Positions 1 to 11,092 of a stretch of 64,000 bases of DNA are shown one piece after another. The position numbers and the translations under genes are program-made. Each line of letters starts with the position of its first letter. Within the stretch, counting starts at the first letter, position 1. Under the pieces are notes generated by a model. That model had not been told where the DNA came from, did no database searches, and saw only the letters and a program-made list of their open reading frames with translations. Origin of the DNA: Pleodorina starrii (Eukaryota > Chlorophyta > Chlorophyceae > Chlamydomonadales > Volvocaceae); assembly GCA_030267565.1 (NCBI GenBank), contig BRXU01000018.1:930001-994000 (forward strand), in the 5' to 3' direction.

Positions 1-147
1 AGCAAACCGCAAATGATTGATCAAAGAGAAAGGACCCCCTGTAAAAATGTCGTATGCGCACCCAAATTGCGATTATAAGCCGTTGGCTTCGGCGGTGGGG
101 ATCCCCAGGCCCGGCTGAGGTGAAACTTAGCGTCGCTAAGGCGGACG

Positions 148-1921
148 TTAAGGCATCAACCGCACGTTATCTATGCACAGCAGCGCTTCGTACTCAGGGT
201 GTGAATTGTAGAGTTCAATCTTAACCAGCTCGCCGACGCTGGTGCCACTGGAACCGCATCCCGAGAAGGACCCGCCGCTGCCTTGCTGCGCAAAAAAGCT
301 GAAGCGGTCGAGCTCGATCCAATACTTGACCCAGCCGCCGGAGCTCTCCGCCACCGACACAGAGCTCAGCGGGACGCGTTGGCAGGCGGCGGACGAAGCG
401 CTGTACAGCTCGAGGTCAACATCCACAACGCCCGAGTCTCCCGCGTACGCCCAGAACTCAAGTGCCCTGCACGCGCACATTTGTGTAGAGGGTGGGGGAG
501 TTGTGGCCGCATACAAGGACAGGTGACGAGTTGGGTGGGTGGAGCTAAGAGCTTGCTAAGCTTCAATGTGCAGCTTTGAGCGTTCCAGTTGGAACAAATA
601 TTGCGCAAAAGAGTGCAGGCGCGGAGTAATCACGAAAGTAAAGGCCTGGGAACAGCGCAAGCAAGCAGATCCTTAACTTGATGCATGTCGCCCGTGTTTC
701 CACGAAAAAACGGCATGTGCATCTAATAACCCTTCTCGTGGAACACCCCAAGAGGTCCCTGACCCACGCTGTGTGTGGGCCCTCATGGCTCATGCTAGTC
801 TTACTGCTCTTGCAGACGTAGGATTCACCCTTATACAGATAACGTGGCCCGGGTAACAACCATATCCGTTACGAAGCTTCCCTGCGCTTCAGGTACTGCC
901 TACTTCGGTCACTGTGCAGAGCAGCAGACTACCGGTAGTCGACGGCGCTGGTTTTTCGTTATGTCATATCCCATTGGCCTTTAAGACACTGACACATCAC
1001 AGAACGTCCACGCATTCGGGTAATTACTTACCGTTGGCCGGTGAAGGCGCCCTGCGGTCCCCAGAAGCTCGTCGCGGCGCCCTTGGGTAGGTAATGACAG
1101 TTGGCTGTGCCGAAATCCTTGCCTACGGACGAAGACCGAAACCGGGGCGATTTGGGTCAGCGCCCAGGAGCATGATTATAGGTTGAGAAGCGGTTGTGGA
1201 CATAACGACAACAATCCTTGTGCAAGCAACTAACACTACCCACATACTGCTGTTCCGCACGATCAACCCGTCATGCCCTATCCCCAAACCGCGTATCCCG
1301 TACCTGCAGGGGCGTAGGACGTGAATGTGCGGGCGCCGTAGCTTGAATCGTACCACCCGGAGCCGAGCTGTCCGCCAGCGAAGATCGCCACAGGCGACGA
1401 GGCACTGACGGTACTGCCGAGCTCAGTCATCAGCGCGTTGAGGGCGACGTCTTGTTGGTCGCCTTGTGAGCTGGACGGCTGAGAGGGGCTTGATTGCTGG
1501 GACGAGCTACCGGGATTCATCCAGGACGGAGAACCTGTGTGGTCACGGAGCAAGGCAAAAGGTAACGAAGGAGTCCTGCCTCCTGGGCTCGGCAGCGGAC
1601 GGCAGCGGCTGGGTCCTGGGCTGGGTCCTAACGGGTGAAGCCGTCCGCAAAGTACAAATCCTGCCATGTAACAAAGCACAAAGCCGCAAACCTACTTCCA
1701 CGCTGCGAGGGAAAGTCGGGATTGCCGAGCAGTCTCCGGCCACCAATGGCACCAGCGCCGGTCTGTAGGCAAGGAAAATTGAAATTGCTAATTTGTTGTA
1801 TCCAAAGACCAATCCGGCAAGCAAAATAAAACAATTAGCTGCTGGATCGACTTACCGCGGCGATGCAACTCATGATGACCGCGACCAGCAGGGCCGAAAT
1901 ACAGCAGAGCTGGAAACCCAT
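148..1921 (-). CDS. Secreted jelly-roll-like (CBM-like) protein
   Basis: Five exons on the minus strand: 1856-1921, 1696-1762, 1304-1534, 1032-1122, 148-466. All donors are GT (GTAAGT, GTAGGT, GTACGG, GTAAGT) and the phases close to a 257-residue protein. Residues 1-22 form a clear signal peptide: ATG, a hydrophobic Leu/Val/Ile core, then Ala-Ala. A Ser/Gln/Pro linker follows. From about residue 85 to the C-terminus is one domain with Gly-Trp-Tyr near its start, a Trp-Val-Lys-Tyr-Trp-Ile strand and a terminal LLCIDNVRL motif. That pattern suits galactose-binding or carbohydrate-binding jelly-roll folds, where a final IDNVRL strand is common. Seven or more Cys suit an extracellular protein. 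A cell-wall or matrix role is inference; I cannot name the family. The last intron (467-1031, 565 nt) could hide a small extra exon, but none is needed for phase. Confidence 0.7.
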
Positions 1922-4088
1922 AGCTGATTCACAAGAAGGGAGGTCTGAGGAAAATATATGCGGTCAGAGAAGCCTGTAATCGGTCAAGGTGGGCCTGAAA
2001 ACGGTAAACTGACTGGTCACGGAAGGTGGGTGATCACGAGTTGGAGCCTGCCTGCAGGCAGTCACCAAAGTAACGTCTTTCTCATGAAGTTCAAACTGCT
2101 TGCCTGCAAAAGACTTCAGTCGCGCATTAAGAAGCCTTCAATGATACGGCAAGTCCGCATCAGTAATGGATTTGCCGTATTCGTTTCTTCGCGCCAATCC
2201 GACCAAGCCATTAAGCATGGCACACGGCAAAGAGACGTGGCGACAGATAATTTTGCCTGAAATAATACATTATCTGAAACCTGTGCCTTACATACGCAGC
2301 TGCGAAGGTGCCCAATGTTAACACGATTCACAACTCTGACTGGCCCAGCAAGACGTGGGAGCTTGACCCAAATCGCACAAGTCAATTCAGATTCAAATCA
2401 AAAATGTTAAGCGCGTTGCTATCTGCGGGGCTGGCACAAGAGTTGGCGACAAGTAAGAGTTGAGAGGTACAGCCATGTATGTGCCCGGACCCGAATCCAC
2501 TCGTCAACGTCCGACGAAGGCGCATTTGAGCAGGTAGCACGAACAATTACGAATACTGTATACAGATGCGCGAAATGACCGCCGACCTAGATGGCGCGGG
2601 TGGGGAGGCCTCTTCGCTTACAGAGCCGGCCAGCAGTGCGTGGCCAGCTTAACTAATACCGCCGCGTGATGCCAGTTAGAATGGTATCACGCGGGGCCAC
2701 CAATCAGGCAACAAGGGCAAGGGCCCTGCGGCCACAACCACGCATTTCCATTATCATCATACGGTACCCGCCGGCAGGTGGTGTTCGACAAGGTGGGCCA
2801 GGCTCCCTTGCGGTCCGCAAAGGCATACATCTGCCCTTAACAAACCGCACTTTCTCCTTTCCTTTCCCTCCCTTAGCACCTTAGAGCATAGGCGCCGCCA
2901 CACGGCCAAAACGCCGTGGTGCACCGTTCACCCGATCTGTGCGCACCTCCCATGTGTTCACGGTCGACGTCCGAACCCGAATGCACAGACGGCAAGACGG
3001 GCATGGAGGTGGGGGTGCTGATAGATGGCGCGTGTTATGTAGACATATGCAAGGCAGCGGATAAGCAAGCATCCTTGCCTAACAGGCAGGGTCCCGTTTC
3101 ATGGCCTCCAGCATATCGTCCTGATGCGGGGAAGGGGGAACCTTCCTCTGCACGAATGCCACGAATGGGATTATGGTATAAGCTGTCCTAAATCACATGT
3201 TTCTCATCCGCTATCTGTCCAGTATCGCAACAGACCCTTTGCCGGTTTGCCCCCTAGGGGACGTGGTGTCTGCCCCTGTGCGCCCTGTTTGCCTCCAGCG
3301 CCCAGCAACACAACCGAAACTGTGTCAGCTTACGATGCGCCGAGCGTAGGAAGAGAACATTGGCATGCGAGGTCCATCTAATGGCCTACGCCCCTGTATA
3401 AGATAAGCTCATCCAGTTCTTATACTTGGGTTGTTACAATGCGTGGGATCCAGGCCCTCGGACGAGTAGAGCAAACGGGCGAACTGGCCGTTCGTCGCAG
3501 CGAAGGAGGCCAGGGCAAAAGGAAAGCACAGAAAGAGCAGCAGACACGCAGTACAAGTCGCCCAGATGGGCATGAGCGAACCTGGGGGGAAAGCTCAGAA
3601 AGGGAATTACCGTAGCCATCAGACCCCCACCCCCCACGAACAGGCGCATAAACAGAACTGACAGCAGCTCGCAGGCTGCAACTGGTTGAGCCCTGTGCCC
3701 ATTTGAGGAAGTGGAGTTGGATCCCCACTACAGCAATCTTCCGTTTGCGGCCACTGCAGCAATTGCCTCCATCCGTCCAACTCGTTTAGAAAGAAAATTT
3801 CAGAAACATCAACTTCTCATCAGTCCACAAGTGCGTGGTGCTGCGGTGTGCGTTCATTCGCAACTGCTGGCCTCAGTCGTATACCGTACACCATCAAAGG
3901 CCCTTCGGAACGCAGGCCCTGCGCCGCAAAAGCCATGATCGCCCTGTTATTCTTCAAGCGGAGCCAGACTACTCACACGCTTGACTTCCTTCTGTCCCCA
4001 AAACAAAACCTTTATCGGACGCCTCAACATTTGACACAAAACGTGTTACCAACTCGACATTCCCGACCCGACATCAACTCGACCCAAG
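1922..4088. other. Intergenic region between divergent genes
   Basis: This 2.2 kb separates the start codons of the secreted-protein gene (minus) and the kinase gene (plus). It is less GC-rich than the genes, holds only short ORFs with no recognisable domain, and shows no repeat array. It presumably carries both promoters and 5' UTRs. I see no distinct element in it. Confidence 0.5.
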
Positions 4089-6662
4089 ATGGAGTCCAGC
4101 GTTATGTGCTGCGCTGGTGCTAATGGCGGTTGGGGACTTTTTTCCGCTGGGTGAGGCCTCCGCTCTGCATCGCTCTCTTCGCTGCATCTAAGGCGATCTG
4201 TCCCCGTTCTGCTGAGAACTGTGGAATCATAGCTATTTTTACATGTATATTATGGCCTGCTTGTTTGCAGGCGTGTGGGCGAGTGCCGTCCATTGTCTGG
4301 CATTGCCGGCTCAGATCATGCTGCCGGGCCAGTAGGGTGAGTGTCGTCTCGGGGAGAATCCTTATTGCATTTTAGGTTACATATGTGTATATTCTTTGTT
4401 TAAGGCATGTTTTGCGGGTTCGGCTTGGGTCGCCGGTTCTTTTGCCAATTCGCGCCCGACTTCACATCGGAGCAAGTTGGTGTCAAACGACAGGGTGTAC
4501 ATGAGATAACTATCAATACGGAGCCACCAGTTCTGATTGTCCACGAGCGGCGCATCTCGCTCGCTCCTTGTAATGTCTCACTAATAAAGTGCAAAGCTTT
4601 GGCTAAGGTGGTCACGAATGCGTGAACTCAACCTTGAACCAAATAACATGACCTAAACCAATAACTCTGCCTATTGCATTCCTTCTTGTCGCATCATGCA
4701 GGTGTGTGCTGGACCAGGAGGTGACGCTGGCCTTTCAGCGAGCTGGATTGCTGACCCGCTCGCTGCGGAAGCTCGCGGGCTTCATGAGCTCGCGCAGCCG
4801 GCTGACCAGCAACCCGGACACCGCCGATGTCTGCACCGCCATCGCCGAGTCGGCCGACAGCATTGCCGAGGACTGCACACCGCAGCCGTCCTCGTCCGCG
4901 CGCCTGCTCGCTGCGCAAGCGCAGTTGATGGGCAAGTCGCTGGCGACGCTGGCCAACATGATGCGCGTTTCGGCGTGGGAACCCCAGGGCATCGACGCCG
5001 CCGTTATTGCCTACGCCAACGCCACCGCGGAGCTTGTCAGCAACTTCGCCTGTCACGAACAAGACGACAACAACAGCATCAGCAGCCTCAGTGCAGCCAG
5101 CAGCTCCTGCGGTGGAAGCTGCTGCAGCTCCTCCCCTTCCTCCACCACCTCCCCCTCCACCGCCACCATCACCTCCCAATCCACCACCACCATCACCACC
5201 ACCGACGGCTGCGACGGCAACGAAAACAGCGACGTCAAGTGTATCCTCGCGGCCCTCTGCAGTACCAGCCTCTGCAGTACCAGCCCCCTGCCGGTCCTAA
5301 ACCCGTACAGCCCTCCGCCCTCCGGCGCCAAGCAGCTCCACGCACCCTCGGAGGAGACCAACACGTCCGTCTGGCGCGCGACGCTGCAGCAGCAGGAGGA
5401 GGAGAAGGAGCTGGCACTCAAGGTGGTGCCCTTCCACAGCCCCGAGGTGGCGGCGCGGGTCGAGCAGGAGGGCGACGGCTTCCACACCGGCAGCGGTGAG
5501 GTCGCCGAGGTGCTCCTGGAGGAGGAGGCGTGCCGCGAGGCCCTCATGGCAGTGGCGGTCGCCCGCGCCAACGCGCATTACGTGGCAGCTGCGGTGGCGG
5601 GCGGCGCTTCGGTCCCGGCGGTGGCCCACGAGATCTTCGTGCAGCCCCAACTCATGGCAGTGCAGGACTGCCCGCTGCGGGGCGGCCCCCGGGACCTGGG
5701 CCACGACCGCCAGCTCGTCATGGGCTTCAAGTACTGCGGCGCCGGCAACGCGGCGGAGCACCTGCGCAACCGAGTGGCGCGGCTGATCCAGGCCGTGGTC
5801 AGCGAGGAGGGCCGGCCGCGGATGATGACCCGCGGGTCGGCCCCCGCCAAGGTGCTGCCGCTGGCGCCGGCCGCCGTGGAGCGCATCGCGGAGGGGCTGG
5901 TCGGGGAGGTCGACGGAGTGGCGCGGAGCTTGTACGGCATGATGGGCCGCATGCACGAGCTGGGCTTCATCGTTAACGGTGAGTGAGGCCCTGGGGATGA
6001 GCGAGCGGCACGGGGCGGGCTGGGTCAGGGAGGGGCGGGGGTGAGGCGTGAGGCACGGAGCACAGTGCATGGTGGCATGTGGGTTTTGGACACCTTGCCT
6101 GCCCGCCAAGCTTGCACGCTCGCCTGTATGCCGACTGTACTGTATCGTACTTCGCCTGGCGCCTTCACGGCGCCTCTGCTAGCCGCTGTGCTGATCCGCC
6201 CGCCCCCCTTCCTGCTCCCTATCTACCCGCCCTCCACCCTCAGACCTGAAGCTTGAGAACATGGTGTTCGACAGCGACGTGGCCGACTTCCGCTTCGTGG
6301 ACGCCGAGGCCGTGCGGCGCTGCCGCCTGGGCGACAAGCTGCCGGGCGCCCCCTCGAAGCACACGGAGGACTTCGCCGCGCCGGAGCAGCTGCTGCCGGA
6401 GGAGGAGGCGTGGAGCGGCTCGTTCAGCGACGCCTACGCGGGCGGCGCAAGCATGAAGGAGGCGCTGGCCATCTGCCTGGACGTCTGCGGTGGCCAGCTG
6501 GGGTATGGGGCGGACCTCGGGGCCGTCAAGGCCGTGTTCCGCCGCCGCATCCAGCCGCTGCGCGATCTGCTGGACCGCTGCACCGCTGCAGCGTCGAGTG
6601 AGCGGCCCTCGGCGGCGGAGGTGATGGAGCAGCTGCAGCGGGATGGCGGGTTGAGGCTGTGA
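4089..6662 (+). CDS. Divergent protein kinase-like protein
   Basis: Proposed exons are 4089-4150, 4271-4336, 4702-5978 and 6244-6662, giving 607 residues. The last two exons are secure; the first two are inferred from good donor/acceptor pairs and matching phase. Residues of about 160-260 are a Ser/Thr/Pro-rich low-complexity stretch. The kinase domain follows: ELALKVV (beta-3 Lys near residue 282), a hinge-like LVMGFKYCGAG, then a catalytic loop created across the last intron, FIVNDLKLENM. This keeps the catalytic Asp, Lys and Asn but replaces the usual His-Arg before Asp by Val-Asn. The DFG position reads FRFVDAEA, so Asp is kept and Phe-Gly lost. FAAPEQLL is the APE motif. No glycine-rich loop is evident. 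The metal-binding Asp and Asn suggest it could still be active; substrates are unknown. Confidence 0.75.
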
Positions 6663-8129
6663 CGAGACCGCGGCAACGGGGAGAGGTCTGACTGAGGCGC
6701 GCTTTGTTTTGAGGTTGCAGGAGTTTCTAGCGGAGCTGATGGGCATGACCACCCGGCCCGGCCCGGCCCGGCCCTTCTTGCTGCATCGCGTTGCCAGTGG
6801 GCGCTGTAGTAGGCGCGATAGCACGGAGGCCGGTGGGAGCGGGGATGGGTGTGTTGGCTGCTGGGATAGCTGCAGCGTAGGCACGCAGAGGCAGTTGGGG
6901 TACCGTAGTAGCGCGTAGGCCGGCGGAAGCCAATTACCGTAAAGGGGCCGGCAAGGCTCGGTTTCGTTGTTTGTTTTGCTGCGAAGCATAGACTGATGGG
7001 ACAGACCAGAGACCACGTATGTGTGGCGCAAAGATAAGATTGGACCAGTGTGGGCGGCGGCTCGCCTTGGCCCGGTGGGGTACGTTCCCGATGCGAGAGA
7101 GGGAGGGGCGGTATCCCGCCGGTGGTTTGCGCGTGTCCCCGTGCGCGCGGCGGCCCTAGGATCTCCGTGGCACACGTGACCAACTCGCAGCAGGAGCGTC
7201 CGATCGGGCACAAGCTCGTTGTTACCAACCCAGCGATGGTCTTTCCAGCGCGCGATTGATTGGTTCGATGTTGATCCTAGCGTCATTCACCAGCGCCGTA
7301 CGGGTATTGATATTGGTCTATTAGCCCGTGCGCTCTGTTTGCTTTTTGATTGCTTTTGTTTGCTTATTGTTTGCTTATTGTTTGATTGAAAGCCCCTAGG
7401 TAACCCGAAGCGGCCGGCTGCTGCAGCTTCGGGTATTTGGTGTTGTATGGGGCGGCGTGCGTCTGCATTTATGTACGTAGCAGGGGCGCCCAAATGCCCA
7501 AGACGGAACTGGGTTTCTGGCTTACGGCCCAATGCCGGGGCGAGACGACGGGCTGCCAGTAACCGAACGTCCAGTGGGCCCGGGGATGGGGCGACATGGC
7601 GCGAACGCCGTCTGACTGGGAGGCGCCGACCCTTGAGCGAATGCCCCGCTGGCTTGCGCTGCGTGCCGCGTGAACTATGAACGTGCGCGTGTGCAAGTAC
7701 GAATGACGAGAAAAAAGCAACGAAATGTTAACGAATGTAACGAAAAGGTTAACTGGCGCTGGTTTCGGTGCAAATGCCAACTGTCTGCCCCAATCATTCC
7801 CAATGCGTTTGCCGCTTCACTTGCAACAAGCGTTGGGAGGTCTTGGCGCGCCCTCCCTTGACTCTTGAAGTCTGGGTGCGTCCGCGCGCATCCGCATCGG
7901 CAGCAGCAGCAGCTACAGCTGATCTTGCTCTAAGCTACACGGCTACCGTACTCTCCGAGCTGGTACGAAAGCTGTGGGCGCGTAGGCGTCCGTGTACACG
8001 GTGGCCAGGGGGCCTGGGCCGGCGGCTTATCCGTTATATCCCCCGCGGCTTTCGGTCTGTTGCCCGCATGAAACCGAGTGGCGTCCCCACGAATGCTCGG
8101 TAAGGTTGCAGGTATGTTCGGTAAGTATT

Positions 8130-8194
8130 GCTGGGTTCTGGGTCCGTTCGCAAACGCCGTCTCCGTCTCCGCTGTGGTATTTTCTTTTTACCCC
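8130..8194 (-). repeat. Dispersed repeat family B, copy 1
   Basis: Read on the minus strand this is a run of A/G followed by a CCGCAGCG-type core, a GGAGACGG block, then GCGAACGG and a CCCAGAACCCAGC end. The copy at 25973-26038 matches it over most of its length in the same orientation. Shorter pieces occur at seven more places in the window. No coding capacity; probably a remnant of a short transposable element. Confidence 0.55.
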
Positions 8195-8833
8195 ACGAAT
8201 ATGCAATATGCATCGGGCAACGCGATCGCAGCGGGTGCGAATGGGCGGGGCACCGTGTCGCTTCCCGAAGGCGTGCGTGGCCAACACAACGGACAACGGA
8301 CGGGGGCGCCGCAGGCGCAACCCTGCGTCGCGCACGCCCGCGGCGACGTTGGCGGTGCAACCTGGTGGTGGGGCTGTGTCCAACTCCTGGACGAGGGGGA
8401 TATTGCGTGAGGTCCACCCTCCAAGGGGGGCGCTGTCGTTCGTTCGTTGCGCAGGTCAGGGGCTTCGTCGGCTCCGTAGGCTCGAGGCCGGCTCGAGGTC
8501 GGCTGTGCCCCCATGTCGCAGGCTTTGCGCCCCCCTCCCTTCCGGTGCGCTGGGAGCAAAACGTGATGGGCGCTGCTGCGGTGGCCGCCCCCCCCGCCCT
8601 ACCTACCCACCGTCACCCCGACCTGCTGCATCCGACGCATGGTTTGTCACTGTGTTGTTAAGCTCGCCACTCCCTCGGCCTCCCGGCCCCCCTCCATATC
8701 GTGCTGCGGCTTCTGCATTTGGCTGGATGCGTCGCCGCATTTGGCGCCGCGTCGCGCCGCGCTTTCACAGGGACGCTGAGACGGAGGTGTGGAGAGGTCC
8801 ACCGGGCGAACCGCTTCAACGGAGCGCACACGG

Positions 8834-8863
8834 TTAACTTAACTTAACTTAACTTAACTTAAA
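8834..8863. repeat. TTAAC pentanucleotide array
   Basis: Five perfect TTAAC units followed by TTAAA. It is a simple microsatellite in the intergenic region, with no gene across it. Confidence 0.9.
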
Positions 8864-11092
8864 AGGGCGATTCGGGATGACGCGCGCCGTACCACTTGTC
8901 GTACAGAATGAGATCAGCCCGCCCCCCTATGAACGGCAGGGCACCTCCCCGACAGGTGTCCCTGCCCCAGGCACCCCCCCCCCACACACACTGCTTCATC
9001 ACACTCTCGCTACGGGCGCAAAGAATATCCATTACCCAACCAACTCAACTTTCGAGCAAGACCCGCAATACTTCTTCTCCCTCTCTTTCTCCCTCTCTCT
9101 CGTGGCGCCCTCTGGAAGTCGTCCCTGGTTGGGCGGCGAGCGGAGAGGCCGGCCCGGCCCCAAAGCCCCAACTCAACCCGACCCGGACACAATACGCCAC
9201 GGACAAGATCCCCCTCGAGTACTGGCCGGGGGTGGGGCGCTTGGCATTGGCCTGCCGCGCAGCCCTCCCCCCCCAGCCACCTCGCCAGCCACCCTCCGCG
9301 TGCCTTGCCGCAATGGCGCGCTGCCCGGCAGTGGTCAACAAAGGGACAGAGAAGCCAGAGAGAAGGCCACAAGAGCCAAACGCGCCACGACGTCAGCAGC
9401 AGCAGCGCACCACGACGGGGCTGTGTCCCCTCGCCCCCCTCCCGGAGCGCCGTATCACTCTCCTGCCTCTCCTCTCCACGTACCGTACCCTGGCCCATGG
9501 CCAGAGATACACACACACACGCGTACCGGTACGATATACACACACTTACGCGCGAAAGACTGACGCTCAAGCAGTACTGGCATCTCTCCTGTGTACCATA
9601 TACGTGCGGCGTGTATCCATCCGTGTACGTATCCACCAAGTCGTTCCCCCTTCCCGCCCGCCCGCCCGCGCGCTCCCCCGAGGTAATTCAGGGCAACACC
9701 CAGGGGCGGCGTCACCATCACCATCACCACCATCATCATGGAGCCGCGAACTTTGAAGAGAAGAGAAAACACGGCGGCAGCGCCTCTGGTGCCACGCGCC
9801 GCAGGCGCGCAATGCTCCTCGCTCCCTCCCTCCCTCGCCAACCATCATTCAACCATCGCTCCCTCCCTCCCGCCCTTCCACCCGCAACATTGCTCGTCCG
9901 AGAAGGGGGACCAACCGCGGCGAGGGCGCTCCAGCAATGCAAAGACCGACCGACCAACATCGCCGTGTGTGCCACCTCTCTTCCCACCCCCTCTCTCCCT
10001 CTCTGTCTCTCCCTCCCTCTCTCCCTAAAGTACTTTAGCCTTTAGCCGCCGCCTCATTCTCACCCCCGGGCCGCCGCCCTCTGCGCGTAAAGGCAAGCTG
10101 CCCATAACAACAACACCGAGGCGCGGTGTCCTTGCACCTGCCGTACGAATTTCCCGTACATTCCGATCCCATCGCGATGAGTCGAATCCAAAGAAGAGCC
10201 CCACCCCGACAGCCCCGGCACCGCGGCGCATTCCGGCAGGCCACATGTCCACATGTGGGTTTGCACACCCGCATCCCCACACCCAACCCAACCCCACACC
10301 AACCCAACCATCGTCGGTTTTTCCCCTCCGCTGGAGGAGGTTATCCACGTATAGGCCGGGAGTGGTGGTGGTGGTGGTGGTGTGTTCAGAGGAAGGCATA
10401 TGCCGACACGCCAACCCTAGGAAACCCGGACGGTAGGCAGCGGAAGGAAAGACAAAAACGGAAGGAGAAGAAGAAGTAGAAGTACAAGTAGAAGAAGAAA
10501 AAGAAAAAGCAGGCAAGGAACTCAAATACAGACATGTATACACTCTCTCTCACGCCACTCACTCGCCAAGTGCTTGAACTATAATTTGAATGACGGACGC
10601 GGCGCGCCACGCATCCACCCAACTCCACAATTTCATCCTACCCACCACCACCACCACCACCGTCGCTCTAGACCGACCGCAGGTCCGGCGCTGCGCGGTG
10701 CAGTGCGGTGCGCAAAGAGCTAGGACCCGCCCCTCTTCGAGCCACCCTCGCCTCCCTCGCCTAACACTCGCCTGCGAACCCAACCCAACTCCCAACCCAA
10801 TCAAACGCGGCGCCAGCACCACCACCACCTCGTCCTCTGCTGTGCACTGTGCGGCGGCGGTGCACCCATTACGATGCCCCTGGCCCCGCGAGCGCGAACG
10901 CGAGCGCGAGTGCAGAGCATGCGAGTGCCGCGCGGTAGTGGACGGGATGGGGGTGCCGGCGTGGCGTGGCGTCGCGTCGCGCACCGCCGCCCGTGCGCAT
11001 ATCGGGACGGCAAGGGGGGACAAACAAAGCCTCGCGGCGGCGGAGGCGGAGGCGGCGGAGGGAAGGAGGGGGGAGGGGGTTAAGCACCGAGA

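Larger units (their letters stand above)
6663..11092. other. Convergent intergenic region, repeat-rich
   Basis: These 4.4 kb lie between the 3' ends of the kinase gene and the SPINDLY gene. Long frames in the second half are Pro/Arg/Ser/His-rich on both strands at once, as expected of biased GC-rich DNA, and show no domain. Contents I can name are a dispersed-repeat copy at 8130-8194, a TTAAC array at 8834-8863, short AC/CAC/CAT runs near 9510-9740, a partial dispersed repeat at 10341-10359, and GGT and AAG runs at 10360-10510. A TGTAA motif, the usual volvocine poly(A) signal, occurs near 7736, but it is far from the kinase stop. Confidence 0.5.

Noticed and set aside
5007..5300. Pro-rich frame inside the kinase exon
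   Set aside because: Alternative-frame reading of the Ser/Thr low-complexity stretch of the kinase.
8877..10045. Overlapping 200-290-codon frames on both strands
   Set aside because: Pro/Arg/Ser/His-rich with no domain, overlapping in several frames at once; expected in GC-rich, stop-poor DNA.
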